Shown here: in pieces, positions 8,543 through 16,642 of the stretch
How positions within the stretch are numbered: position 1 is the stretch's first letter
How the letters are laid out: each line of letters begins with the position of its first letter
Assembly (NCBI GenBank): GCA_003241695.1
Contig: QFPN01000016.1
Span: forward strand, 1 to 34,652
Length of the DNA: 34,652 nucleotides
DNA from: Ancylobacter novellus
GTDB taxonomy: Bacteria; Pseudomonadota; Alphaproteobacteria; Rhizobiales; Methylopilaceae
Reading direction: 5' to 3'
Notes under the pieces: model-generated
Database searches by the model: none
Seen by the model: only the letters and a program-made list of their open reading frames with translations
Told to the model about the DNA's origin: nothing
Translations under genes and position numbers: made by a program

Positions 8543-9931
8543 TTATTCGGCCGCCTGCGCATGGGCGCGAGGCGAACGGAAGCCCGAGGCGGGATGGTTT
8601 TTGGGGAGTTTTGGGCCGGCGCGCCCAAGCTTCTCGCGCAGCGTGCCGGGCGCGTAGGCGCGCTTGTAGCGGCCGCGCCGCTGGAGCTCGGGCACGACGT
8701 GCTGGACGACGTCCTCGAAGCTCTCGGGCGCGACCACATAAGCGAGATTGTAGCCGTCGACGCCGGTCTCGGCGATCCACGTTTCCATGAGGTCCGCGAC
8801 CGTCCGGCCCGAACCGACGAACACCGGCCCGATGCCGCCGATGCCGACATGCTCCGCGACCTCGCGTACTGTCCAGACCCGCGAAGGATCGGCGCGGGTG
8901 ATGTTCTCCATCGCGCTGCGCCCGGCCTCGGTCTCGACATGGCGGACCTCGTCGTCGAGCCGGTAGGTCGAGAGGTCGACGCCGGTCCAGCCGGACATCA
9001 GCGTCAGCGCGCCTTCCGGGCTCACGTAGCGGCGATAGTCCACGAGCTTGGCTTCCGCCGCAGCGTCGGTCGGGCCCGTCACCACCGTCGCCATGGCGAA
9101 GATCCTGATCGCCGCCGGGTCGCGTCCGGCTTCCGCGGCGAGCCTGCGGATGTCGGCGACGCGCGGTTTCAGCGCCGCGACGCTCGGGCCCGACATGAAC
9201 ACGCATTCGGCGTGGCGCGCCGCGAACGCCCGGCCGGCGGGCGAGGTCCCCGCCTGGTAGATCACCGGCGTGCGCTGGGGCGATGGCTCCGACAGATGCA
9301 CCGCGTCGAGCGAAAAGTGCCGGCCGCGATAGACCGCGGGGCGCACCCGCGTCGGCTCGGTGAAGACCCCGCGGGCGACGTCGCGCACCGCCGCGTCGTC
9401 GTCCCAGCTGCCTTCCCAGAGGCTGTAGACGACGTCCATGTATTCTTCCGCCACCGCATAGCGGTCGTCATGGGCGCGCTGCTTCGTGAGCCCGGCGGCC
9501 CGCGCGGCGCTGTCCAGATAGCCGGTGACGACGTTCCAGCCGATGCGGCCGTCGGTGAGGTGGTCGAGCGTCGACATCCGCCGCGCGAAGGGGAAGGCGG
9601 GCTCGTAGGAGAGGTTCGAGGTGACGCCGAAGCCGAGGTTTTTCGTCACCGCCGCCATTGCGGGCACGAGCAGCGACGGGTCGCCCGCCGGAACCTGCGT
9701 CCCGTGCCGGAGCGCGGCGTCGGGCGAGGCGCCGTAGACGTCGTAGATCCCGAGCACGTCGGCGAGAAACAGCCCGTCGAACAGCCCGGCCTCGAGCGTC
9801 TTCGCGAGCTCGGTCCAGAACGACAGGCGGTTGAACTCGCCCGAGCGGTCGCGCGGGTGCCGCCACAGGCCCGGCGACTGGTGACCGACGGCGTTCATCG
9901 AGAAGGCGTTGAGCAGGATCTCCTTCGCCAT
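8543..9931 (-). CDS. NtaA/SnaA/DmoA-family FMN-dependent monooxygenase
   Basis: 462 residues of the bacterial luciferase-like (LLM) superfamily, large NtaA subgroup. Recognisable segments are LNAFSMNAVGHQSPGLWRHP at the N-terminus, LFLADVLGIYDVYG, WNVVTGYLDSAARAAGL and TPVIYQAGTSPAGRAFAA. Members oxidise nitrilotriacetate, EDTA, dimethyl sulfide (DmoA) or sulfur heterocycles using FMNH2 supplied by a separate reductase. The genomic setting, between MetI and an SfnB-like protein, favours an organosulfur substrate, but that is inference. It starts four bases after the metI stop, so it belongs to the same transcript. No flavin reductase gene was seen in the window, so one must be supplied elsewhere. 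Confidence 0.85.
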   Translation of the reverse strand: MAKEILLNAFSMNAVGHQSPGLWRHPRDRSGEFNRLSFWTELAKTLEAGLFDGLFLADVLGIYDVYGASPDAALRHGTQVPAGDPSLLVPAMAAVTKNLGFGVTSNLSYEPAFPFARRMSTLDHLTDGRIGWNVVTGYLDSAARAAGLTKQRAHDDRYAVAEEYMDVVYSLWEGSWDDDAAVRDVARGVFTEPTRVRPAVYRGRHFSLDAVHLSEPSPQRTPVIYQAGTSPAGRAFAARHAECVFMSGPSVAALKPRVADIRRLAAEAGRDPAAIRIFAMATVVTGPTDAAAEAKLVDYRRYVSPEGALTLMSGWTGVDLSTYRLDDEVRHVETEAGRSAMENITRADPSRVWTVREVAEHVGIGGIGPVFVGSGRTVADLMETWIAETGVDGYNLAYVVAPESFEDVVQHVVPELQRRGRYKRAYAPGTLREKLGRAGPKLPKNHPASGFRSPRAHAQAAE

Positions 9932-9935
9932 TACG

Positions 9936-10589
9936 TCACCGCGCCTTCAGGCGGCGCACCGCGAGGTCGCCGGAAACCTGCACGAGCGTGACGAGCGCGA
10001 TCAGGATCACGATCACGGCCGCCATCACGGTGGTGTCGAAGCGCTGGTAGCCGTAGCGCATGGCGACGTCGCCGAGCCCGCCGGCGCCCACCGCGCCCGC
10101 CATGGCGGACGCGCCGATCATGGTCACGACCGTGATGGTGAAGCCGCCGATCAGTCCCGGAAGCGCCTCGGGCAGCAGCACATGGGTCACGATGTGGCGG
10201 CGCCGGCAGCCCATGGCCTGCGCGGCCTCGATCAGCCCCTTGTCGACCTCGCGCAGCGACACCTCGGCGATCCGCGCGAAGAAGGGCGTCGCCGAGATCG
10301 CGAGCGGCACGATCGCCGCCCAGACGCCGATCGTGGTGCCGGTCAGGAAGCGCGTCACCGGCAGGAGCGCCACCAGCAGCACGATGAAGGGCGTCGCCCG
10401 GAACCCGTTGATGACCGCGCCCAGCACGCGATGAAGCTTCGGCGCGGGCGTCAGTCCGCCGGGCTGCGACATCACCAGCAGCACCGCGAGCGGCACGCCG
10501 ACGAGGAGCGCGATCAGCGCCGAAAAGCCGACCATCTGGACGGTGTCGAAGAAGGCGCGCCAGAGGCGCTCAATCATCTGCGGCGACAT
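9936..10589 (-). CDS. metI: MetI-type ABC transporter permease
   Basis: 217 residues with about five membrane helices and the permease EAA-type loop (EAAQAMGCRRRHIVTHVLLPEALPG at about residues 140-165, where it contacts the ATPase). This is the MetI family, inner-membrane channel of the methionine-type importer MetNIQ. The gene overlaps the end of metN by 20 bases. Placement inside an organosulfur operon suggests that the real substrate may be an organosulfur compound rather than methionine. Such repurposed Met-type importers are common next to flavin monooxygenases. Confidence 0.9.
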   Translation of the reverse strand: MSPQMIERLWRAFFDTVQMVGFSALIALLVGVPLAVLLVMSQPGGLTPAPKLHRVLGAVINGFRATPFIVLLVALLPVTRFLTGTTIGVWAAIVPLAISATPFFARIAEVSLREVDKGLIEAAQAMGCRRRHIVTHVLLPEALPGLIGGFTITVVTMIGASAMAGAVGAGGLGDVAMRYGYQRFDTTVMAAVIVILIALVTLVQVSGDLAVRRLKAR

Positions 10590-11679
10590 AGCCGATCACC
10601 CTGGCGTTGTCGGGAAGGTCGAGGCGCGCGCCGGCCCTCAGAGAGAGCGCCGCGAGCAGGCGCCCCTGCGTGTGGCCACCGATGCGGTCGAGATTGGCGG
10701 ACAGCAACCGCGCGGAAGGCCCGAGCGAGCCCGTGATCGCGCCGAGGTCCGGGTCGCGCTCGCCGCGGAACGAGAGCTCCACCAGCGCCTCGCCGCTTTC
10801 GCGCGGCGGAGTCGGCTGGACGCGGCCCGCAAGATCCTCGGGAAGCCCGTGAGAGAGCGGCGCCAGCAGCGCCCTGGTGGCGGCGTGGCGCGGATCGCCG
10901 AACACGCGCCAGACCGGGCCGGCCTCGGCGACCTCGCCCTTCTCCAGAACCAGCACCTCGTCGCAGATCTCGCGGATCACGCTCATCTCATGGGTGATGA
11001 GCATGATGGTGAGTCCCAAGGACCGGTTGATGTCCTTGAGCAGCGCGAGGATCGACTGCGTGGTCTCGGGATCGAGCGCCGAGGTCGCCTCGTCGCAGAG
11101 CAGGATTGTTGGCCGCCCGGCGAGCGCCCGCGCGATGCCGACCCGCTGCTTCTGGCCGCCGGAAAGGCGGCTCGGATAGGCGTCGCGCTTCTCCGACAGG
11201 CCGACGAGGTCGAGCATCTCCTCGACGCGCGTCTCGATCTCCGCCCGCGGCCAGCCCGCGACCTTCAGCGGCAGCGCGACGTTCTCGAACACCGTCTTGG
11301 CCGAGAGCAGGTTGAAGTGCTGGAAGATCATGCCGACGCAGCGGCGAAGCGCGATCAGCGCCTCGCCGTCGAGCCCGCCGACGTCTTCGCCGTCGACGAT
11401 CACCTCGCCCGTGGTCGCGGTTTCGAGCCGGTTCACGAGCCGCAGCAGGCTCGACTTGCCCGCGCCCGAACGCCCGATCACGCCGAAGACGCGGCCCTCG
11501 GGAACCTCGACGTCGACGTCCCTTAGAGCCCCGACCTCGCCGCGCGGCGACACATAGGTCTTGGCGACGCCGCGGAACGAGATCGCGGATTTTTCGGGGG
11601 CCGGCCGCAGATCGACGACCTCGGCGCTGCGGCGCGCGACCGCGCCCGGCGGCCGCGCAAGCGTCAGCGCCTCAGTCAT
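10570..11679 (-). CDS. metN: MetN-type ABC transporter ATPase with C-terminal NIL-like region
   Basis: 369 residues. Walker A GRSGAGKS is at 69-76, the signature LSGGQKQRV near 175, Walker B/D-loop LCDEATSALDP near 195 and the switch His in LITHEMSV. After about residue 270 comes a beta-rich tail (ALVELSFRGERDP) matching the NIL regulatory domain of MetN, which in characterised systems binds substrate and inhibits transport. A roughly 30-residue extension precedes the domain. The start ATG overlaps the metQ stop by eight bases and the 3' end overlaps metI, so translation is coupled along the transporter genes. Confidence 0.92.
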   Translation of the reverse strand: MTEALTLARPPGAVARRSAEVVDLRPAPEKSAISFRGVAKTYVSPRGEVGALRDVDVEVPEGRVFGVIGRSGAGKSSLLRLVNRLETATTGEVIVDGEDVGGLDGEALIALRRCVGMIFQHFNLLSAKTVFENVALPLKVAGWPRAEIETRVEEMLDLVGLSEKRDAYPSRLSGGQKQRVGIARALAGRPTILLCDEATSALDPETTQSILALLKDINRSLGLTIMLITHEMSVIREICDEVLVLEKGEVAEAGPVWRVFGDPRHAATRALLAPLSHGLPEDLAGRVQPTPPRESGEALVELSFRGERDPDLGAITGSLGPSARLLSANLDRIGGHTQGRLLAALSLRAGARLDLPDNARVIGYVAADD

Positions 11680-12478
11680 CGAGCCAGGCCAGCGCGTAGA
11701 GCTTCGGGTCGTCGGCGAAGGCCTTGGCCAGAACCGCCCGGACCTTCGGCGAGGACTGGTAGACCTTCACGAACTTCGCGATGTCCGGATCGGCCGCGCG
11801 ATCCTTCTTCACCACGAAGCGGATCGCGAACTGCTTGTCCTCGATCCCTGAGAAGATCAGGCCGCTGCGGGCGTCGAAAGCCTTCGAGGCCACGATGAAA
11901 TGCGGGTAGCCGAGCGCGAGGTCGACGTCGCCGGTGACGCGCACCAGCTGCGGCCCCTCTACTTCGGTGAAGCTGAGGTTCTTGGGGTTCTCGACGATGT
12001 CGTCGAGCGAGCCGAGATAGCCGACGCCGTCCTTCAGCTTCACCAGTCCCGCGCGCTGCAGCAGTAGCAGGCCGCGGCCCTGGTTCACCGGGTCGTTGGC
12101 GATCGCCACCTTCCCGTTCTGGGGGATGTCGGCGAAGCTTTTGTGCTTCAGCGAATAGAGCCCGACATTGGCGAGCGCGCCGACGCCGACATCGGTGAAG
12201 TCGTAGCCGCGCTGCTCGATCGCCTTGTTGAGGAAGGGGCGGTGCTGGAAGTAGTTGATGTCGATGTCGCCCGACTGCAGCGCGACGTTCGGCGTCGTCC
12301 AGTCGGTGAACTCGACCACCTCGACGTCGAGGCCTTCCGCCTTGGCGTCTTCGGCCGCGGCGGCGATCGAGTCGCCATAGCCGCCCGGCACCGTGCCGAT
12401 CTTGAGTTTGCCCGCTTCCGCAGGCGCTGCGGCGAGCATCGCGAGACCCGCGACGGCCGCGAGGAGAAGCTTCTTCAT
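11672..12478 (-). CDS. metQ: MetQ/NlpA-family periplasmic binding protein without a lipobox
   Basis: 268 residues. The Sec signal MKKLLLAAVAGLAMLAAAPAEA is followed directly by the mature sequence GKLKIGTVPGGYGD. The body matches the MetQ/NlpA family: TDWTTPNVALQSGDIDINYFQH, VGLYSLKHKSFADIPQNGKVAIANDPVNQGR. Most family members are lipoproteins, but here there is no Cys at the cleavage site, so the mature protein should be soluble in the periplasm. It is the first gene of the metQNI block, 265 bases after the upstream ssuA stop, and may have its own promoter within that gap. Substrate is inferred to be an organosulfur compound or methionine. Confidence 0.9.
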   Translation of the reverse strand: MKKLLLAAVAGLAMLAAAPAEAGKLKIGTVPGGYGDSIAAAAEDAKAEGLDVEVVEFTDWTTPNVALQSGDIDINYFQHRPFLNKAIEQRGYDFTDVGVGALANVGLYSLKHKSFADIPQNGKVAIANDPVNQGRGLLLLQRAGLVKLKDGVGYLGSLDDIVENPKNLSFTEVEGPQLVRVTGDVDLALGYPHFIVASKAFDARSGLIFSGIEDKQFAIRFVVKKDRAADPDIAKFVKVYQSSPKVRAVLAKAFADDPKLYALAWLDD

Positions 12479-12565
12479 CGTGAGGTCCTGAGCGCTGCCT
12501 GCGCTTCAATCGGTGGCTGAGAGACCCGCAAAGTCATCGAGGGCTCGCGGAAAATCGCCGAAGCG

Positions 12566-12700
12566 CCTCTCCCCTCCCCCTTGTGGGGAGGGGTCGGGGG
12601 TTGTTCAGGATGGAGAGCCGGGAGTGACGCCCTGCGCCGGGCCGGTCGCGCAATCCGGCGCCACCCCCACCCTTACCCTCCCCACAAGGGGGCGGGGGAT
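12566..12700. repeat. Pair of inverted C/G-rich palindromic repeats between ssuA and metQ
   Basis: Two copies of an about 35-base element lie in opposite orientation (12566-12602 and 12661-12700), sharing a core of CCCCCTTGTGGGGAGGG. The left copy is itself a perfect hairpin, CCCCTCCCC (12571-12579) with GGGGAGGGG (12585-12593) around a short loop. The two copies can also pair with each other into a long stem. Similar CT-rich palindromes are widespread in intergenic DNA of Hyphomicrobiales. In an mRNA covering ssuA to metQ they could protect the 3' end of the upstream message or reduce read-through; this is inference. Confidence 0.75.
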
Positions 12701-12743
12701 TGAGGCGTCGCGGCTCAGATCGGCCGTCCCGGAAACGCATCGC

Positions 12744-13739
12744 TCAGACCTGCGCCAGCAGGTCCGTGATCGCGACCGGCTCCGGCAGCACCTTGCGCTC
12801 CACCAGCCAGTCGGCGGCCTTCTGCAGGCGCTCGACGAAGGCCTTGTCGGTCACAGGGTAGATCTCGTAGGCGCGCTTGAGCGTGAGGAACCGCTCGCGC
12901 ACCGCGTCGACGTAGCGGGGCGGCGAGCCCTGCGCGATCTTTTCGGAGTCTTCCGGGTTCGCCGTCGCCCAGTCGGCCTCGTCCTTGAGCGCCTTGTTGA
13001 CGAGGCGCACGAGGTCGGCGTTCTCGCTCGCGAACTTCCGCGAGGTCAGCCAGGTCGTGAAGTCGATCTGGAAGTCGAGGTCGGTCTCCTCGAAGAACAC
13101 GTTGTGGGCCTTGTATTCATGGCGCGCGATGTCGACGCCCGGGCTCCACATCGACCAGGCGTCGACCTTGCCCGAGGCGAGCGCGGGCGCGGCGTCCGGC
13201 GGGTTGAGGTAGACGACGTTGACCTTGGAGCGATCGACGCCGTGCTTTTCGAGCGCCGCCACCAGCAGGAACTCGCCGAGCCCCGAGCGGTTGACCGCCA
13301 CGGACTTGCCGACGAGATCCTCGACCTTGTCGATGCCGGAGCCGTCCTTGGCGATGATCGAAGTGGTGCGCGGCCGGTAGATCAGGAACTGGGTGAAGAC
13401 GAGCGGGGAGCCGGCTGCGATCGCCGCGAGCGCCGGCGTGGTCGAGCCGCCGAACGAGAAATCGGCGCTGCCGCCGGTCACCGCCTGAAGGGTCGGCGCG
13501 TGGTTCGGGAACGGGCCGATCCATTCAACCTTCACGCCCTGATCGTTCAGCGTCTTTTCGAGGACGCCGCGGTCCTTGGCGATCTGGGTCAGTTGGCCCG
13601 AGGGCCCGAAGGTCAGCCGCACCTTGTCGGTGTTGCGGGAGAGCGCCTCGCCGGGCTTCAGGCCGAGCGCAAGCGCGCCGGCGCCGACCGTCGAGGTCGC
13701 AAGAAGCGCGCGGCGCGAGAGTTTGGGAAGGGACGACAT
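12744..13739 (-). CDS. ssuA: Aliphatic sulfonate ABC transporter substrate-binding protein (SsuA-like)
   Basis: 331 residues. The N-terminus SRRALLATSTVGAGALALG resembles a twin-arginine signal (only S-R-R visible). The mature protein has the SsuA/NrtA-type binding fold: ADFSFGGSTTPALAAIAAG, VGKSVAVNRSGLGEFLLVAALEKHG, VDAWSMWSPGVDIARHE. It binds sulfonates or related organosulfur compounds in the periplasm and hands them to SsuBC. It follows ssuB by nine bases on the same strand. A second, clearly different SsuA-like protein is encoded from 16643, so the two probably differ in substrate. Confidence 0.87.
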   Translation of the reverse strand: MSSLPKLSRRALLATSTVGAGALALGLKPGEALSRNTDKVRLTFGPSGQLTQIAKDRGVLEKTLNDQGVKVEWIGPFPNHAPTLQAVTGGSADFSFGGSTTPALAAIAAGSPLVFTQFLIYRPRTTSIIAKDGSGIDKVEDLVGKSVAVNRSGLGEFLLVAALEKHGVDRSKVNVVYLNPPDAAPALASGKVDAWSMWSPGVDIARHEYKAHNVFFEETDLDFQIDFTTWLTSRKFASENADLVRLVNKALKDEADWATANPEDSEKIAQGSPPRYVDAVRERFLTLKRAYEIYPVTDKAFVERLQKAADWLVERKVLPEPVAITDLLAQV

Positions 13740-13748
13740 TTTTAGGCC

Positions 13749-14492
13749 TCAGACGACCGGTTGTGATGGGGAAGTGCGGGCGGCGACGCGGCGCGCGGCC
13801 GAGGGGACGCCAAGCTGTTCGAGGAGCTCTTCGCGGACGGCCTGCGAGGCGGCTCCGCCGGAGAGGCGCCGCTCGAACGCGATCGCGCCGCCGCGCATCA
13901 GCAGCACGCGGTCGGCGAGCGCGATCGCCTCGTCGACGTCATGGGTGACGAGCAGGACGCCGGGCCGGTGGCGGGCTGCCAGCTCCTTGACGAGCGCCTG
14001 CATTTTCAGCCGCGTCAGCGCATCGAGCGCCGCGAAGGGCTCGTCGAGCAGCAGCAGTTCGGGCTCCTGGACGAGCGCGCGGGCGAGCGCGACGCGCTGG
14101 GCCTGACCGCCGGAGAGGTTGCGCGGCCAGTCGTCGAGACGCTCGCCGAGCCCCACCTCGGCGAGCGCTTGCCACGCCCGCTCGCGCGCGCCGGCTTCCG
14201 GCTGCCCCAGCGAAACATTCCGCCACAGACTGTCCCACGGCAGCAGCCGGTGCTCCTGAAACACGACCGCGGGCCGCCGCGGCGCGTCGACCGCGCCGCC
14301 GTCGATCGGATCGAGGCCCGAGAGCGCGCGGAGCAGTGTGGTCTTGCCGCAGCCGCTCTCGCCGAGCAGCGCGACGAACTCGCCGCGCTCGATGGAAAGG
14401 TCCAGGCCGGCGATCACCGTGCGCTCGCCATAGCGCCGCACGAGCCCGCGAACCGCGACGGCGGGGCGCGTCGTCACCACCGAGAGGCTCAT
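13749..14492 (-). CDS. ssuB: Sulfonate ABC transporter ATPase (SsuB-like)
   Basis: 247 residues from the ATG whose first bases overlap the ssuC stop (ATGA at 14489-14492). Walker A GESGCGKT is at 44-51; FQEHRLLPWDSLWRNV is the Q-loop region typical of SsuB/TauB; LSGGQAQRV is the signature; LLLLDEPFAALDALTR is Walker B and D-loop; LLVTHDVDEAIALAD is the switch. It powers import through the SsuC permease encoded immediately upstream. Confidence 0.9.
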   Translation of the reverse strand: MSLSVVTTRPAVAVRGLVRRYGERTVIAGLDLSIERGEFVALLGESGCGKTTLLRALSGLDPIDGGAVDAPRRPAVVFQEHRLLPWDSLWRNVSLGQPEAGARERAWQALAEVGLGERLDDWPRNLSGGQAQRVALARALVQEPELLLLDEPFAALDALTRLKMQALVKELAARHRPGVLLVTHDVDEAIALADRVLLMRGGAIAFERRLSGGAASQAVREELLEQLGVPSAARRVAARTSPSQPVV

Positions 14493-15355
14493 CGTCCGCC
14501 TCCCGCATAGTTCGGGTGCCAGCGGAGCAGCCGTCGTTCGAGGAGCCGCGCGATCGCGTCCGAACCGGCCCCGATCGCCGCGTAGATCAAGATGGTCAGC
14601 ACGATGACGTCGGTGCGCAGGAACTCCCGCGCGTCCATCGCCAGGAACCCGAGCCCGGCCTGCGCGCCGACCGTCTCGGCGACCACCAGCGCAAGCCACG
14701 CGACCGCGAGCGCATAGCGCACGCCCGTCAGCACCGACGGCAGGGCGCCGGGAAGGATCACCCTTCGGATGGTGGTCCAGGCCGAGAGCCCTTGCACGCG
14801 GGCGAGCTCCAGCAGCTTCGGGTCGACCTGCCGGATCCCCAGAACCGTGTTGACGTAGATCGGGAACAGCACGCCGAGCGAGACGAGGAAGATCTTCTGC
14901 GTTTCCCCGACCCCGAACCAGATGATGGTGAGCGGAAGGGCGGCGAGGAACGGCACCGCTCGGACCATCTGGACGCTGCGGTCGATCGCGGCTTCCGCGA
15001 CCCGCGAGAAGCCGACCGCGACCCCGAGCACGAAGCCGAGCGCGCCGCCGATGGCGAAACCGGTCGCGGCGCGCGCCAGGCTGACGCCGAGGTCATGAAA
15101 CAGGCTTCCCGTGGTCGCGAGCTTCCATGCGGTCAGCGCGACCTTGCTCGGCGCGGGAAGAATCTGCGGCGCGACATAGCCCGACCGGCAGAGCGTCTCC
15201 CAGACGATCACGAACGCGACCGGCGCGGCCCACGACAGCGCGGCCAAGGCGCCTCGCGAGGCGCCTCGAGGCGCAGGCGAGGCGGCTTTAGGCGCACGGC
15301 GAGGCGCATGAGGCGCGCCCGAGGCAGGCGCTGCGCGGGTCTCCGCAAGGCTCAT
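14489..15355 (-). CDS. ssuC: Sulfonate ABC transporter permease (SsuC-like)
   Basis: 288 residues. After an unusual Ala/Pro/Arg-rich N-terminal tail of about 38 residues come about six membrane helices and the permease loop ELARVQGLSAWTTIRRVILPGALPSVLTG. This is the inner-membrane channel of an SsuABC-type importer. Both ends overlap their neighbours by ATGA, so ssuD/sfnG, ssuC and ssuB are translationally coupled. The tail is encoded by tandem palindromic repeats (see the repeat at 15248-15325), unlike normal SsuC proteins. Confidence 0.9.
   Translation of the reverse strand: MSLAETRAAPASGAPHAPRRAPKAASPAPRGASRGALAALSWAAPVAFVIVWETLCRSGYVAPQILPAPSKVALTAWKLATTGSLFHDLGVSLARAATGFAIGGALGFVLGVAVGFSRVAEAAIDRSVQMVRAVPFLAALPLTIIWFGVGETQKIFLVSLGVLFPIYVNTVLGIRQVDPKLLELARVQGLSAWTTIRRVILPGALPSVLTGVRYALAVAWLALVVAETVGAQAGLGFLAMDAREFLRTDVIVLTILIYAAIGAGSDAIARLLERRLLRWHPNYAGGGR
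15248..15325. repeat. Palindromic GAGGCGC repeats inside the start of ssuC
   Basis: A perfect 18-base palindrome (15248-15265, GGCGCCTCGCGAGGCGCC) overlaps a second one (15261-15274, GCGCCTCGAGGCGC), and further GAGGCGC units follow irregularly to about 15325. The stretch is in frame and encodes the Pro/Ala/Arg-rich tail of SsuC. It looks like an expansion or small repeat insertion tolerated at a flexible terminus. Confidence 0.65.
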
Positions 15356-16431
15356 CGCGCCGCCTCCGAAAGGCGAGTCGCAGGCGCCGGGACGCTCCGG
15401 CCGAAGCGCGGAAAGATCTCTTCCGCGAAGCGCCGCATCTCCGAGCGAAGCGGCTGAAATTGCAGCATGAACAGCTCGACGCCGGCCTTGGCGAAGGCGT
15501 CGATGCGCTCCGCTACCTGGTCGTAGGAGCCGACGAGACCCGCCGCCGTGCCGCCATTGGTGCCGACGAAGCTGCGCTTCGCCATGGTCTGGAACATCAC
15601 CACCTTGGCGTCGGTGTTCTGGTCCTGGATCGCCTTGGCGGGCTTGTCCTTTTCCTTGAGCTCGACCAGCCGCCGGTGCTCGGCCTTCGCCTCCGCTTCC
15701 GTCTCCCGCGCGATCACGAAAGCCGAGAGTCCGAAGCCCAACGGCGCGCCCTTGCGCGGACGACCCTTGAGGTCGGCGATAAATTCCTTCGCGTTCTCAA
15801 GTGGTTGTCCGTTGATGAACCAGACGTCGCTTAAGCTCGCGGCCAGCGCCCGCGCCGGCTCGGATTCGCCGCCGAGATAGATTTTTGGCCTCGTGCGGTG
15901 CGCGCTCGCGGGGCGGAGCGTGTAGGCGTCGAGCGAGAAGTTCTCGCCCTTGTGCGTGACGGTCTCGCCGCTGATCAGCCGCTCGACCACCGAAAGCCAT
16001 TCGGCCTCATAGGCGTAGCGCGCATCATGCTCGGGGAAGGGCATCCCCGCCTTCTCGAATTCGGCGTGGTTCCAGGCGTTGACGAGGTTGAGGCCGAAGC
16101 GCCCGCCGGAAATCTCCTCGATCTGCAGCGCCATCTTGGCGAGTACGACCGGGTGGAACAGGCCCGGCTTGATGGCTGAGATCAGCTCGATCCGGCTCGT
16201 CAGCGCCGCGATCGCCGCGGTCGCGGTCCAGCTGTCGAGCTGGTCGCGCTCGGCGAAATGGGGGTTCACCGTATGCTGCGCGACGAGCGTCGCATCATAG
16301 CCGAGAGCCTCGGCTTCGAGCACTGTGTCCCGGTTGTGCGCCCAGGTGGCGTCGTAAGGTTCGAGCGGGTCGTGGGCTGCGGCGCGGTTGCCATGGACCG
16401 GGGCCCAGACGCCGAAACGGATGTGCGACAT
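15352..16431 (-). CDS. LLM-family FMN-dependent monooxygenase, SfnG/SsuD-like
   Basis: 359 residues of the luciferase-like family. Motifs include FGVWAPVHGN at the N-terminus, the central HPVVLAKMALQIEEISGGRFGLNLVNAWN and EHDARYAYEAEWLSVVERL, and the C-terminal GLVGSYDQVAERIDAFAKAGVELFMLQF, closest in style to dimethylsulfone monooxygenase (SfnG), with alkanesulfonate monooxygenase (SsuD) as the alternative. Such enzymes use FMNH2 and O2 to cleave a C-S bond and release a sulfinate or sulfite. It is the first gene of the minus-strand sulfur run and is coupled to ssuC by an ATGA overlap. No reductase gene was seen nearby. Confidence 0.82.
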   Translation of the reverse strand: MSHIRFGVWAPVHGNRAAAHDPLEPYDATWAHNRDTVLEAEALGYDATLVAQHTVNPHFAERDQLDSWTATAAIAALTSRIELISAIKPGLFHPVVLAKMALQIEEISGGRFGLNLVNAWNHAEFEKAGMPFPEHDARYAYEAEWLSVVERLISGETVTHKGENFSLDAYTLRPASAHRTRPKIYLGGESEPARALAASLSDVWFINGQPLENAKEFIADLKGRPRKGAPLGFGLSAFVIARETEAEAKAEHRRLVELKEKDKPAKAIQDQNTDAKVVMFQTMAKRSFVGTNGGTAAGLVGSYDQVAERIDAFAKAGVELFMLQFQPLRSEMRRFAEEIFPRFGRSVPAPATRLSEAAR

Positions 16432-16642
16432 TGGCGGCCTCGCGCTGTTGTCGGCTCAACAATCTATTAAATCGCTATAATGAATGACATCACGCTGTCC
16501 AGCGCGTGGCACGCCAATTTCGCGCCTGCAAAAGAAAAATATATAATATCTACAGAATCTATTGACTGATGTGTCGGAGAGAGGCCAGCCTCGGCCGACT
16601 GCGCCCCGTACGGCGCGCTCAATTCCAGAAGGATCGACTCCG
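16432..16642. promoter_or_regulatory. Divergent control region between the two organosulfur operons
   Basis: A 211-base AT-rich gap separates the divergent starts. It contains two exact copies of AATCTATT (16461-16468 and 16556-16563), TATAAT at 16476-16481 and 16542-16547, and a TGGCACG at 16507-16513 followed at the right distance by TTTCG, a partial match to a sigma-54 -24/-12 element. The direct repeats are candidate regulator sites (a CysB/Cbl- or SfnR-like protein is plausible for sulfur starvation). A Shine-Dalgarno AGAAGGA at 16627-16633 serves the plus-strand gene. Promoter presence is strongly implied by gene layout; the individual elements are tentative. Confidence 0.6.

Noticed and set aside
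7520..9991. An 823-residue plus-strand open frame across the SfnB-like and NtaA-family genes
   Set aside because: It is antisense to two well-conserved flavoenzyme genes, and its composition (runs of Arg, Ala, Gly, Asp) is typical of shadow frames in GC-rich DNA.
12513..13745. A 410-residue plus-strand open frame opposite ssuA
   Set aside because: It is a shadow of the SsuA-like gene, which has a signal peptide and conserved family motifs on the minus strand.
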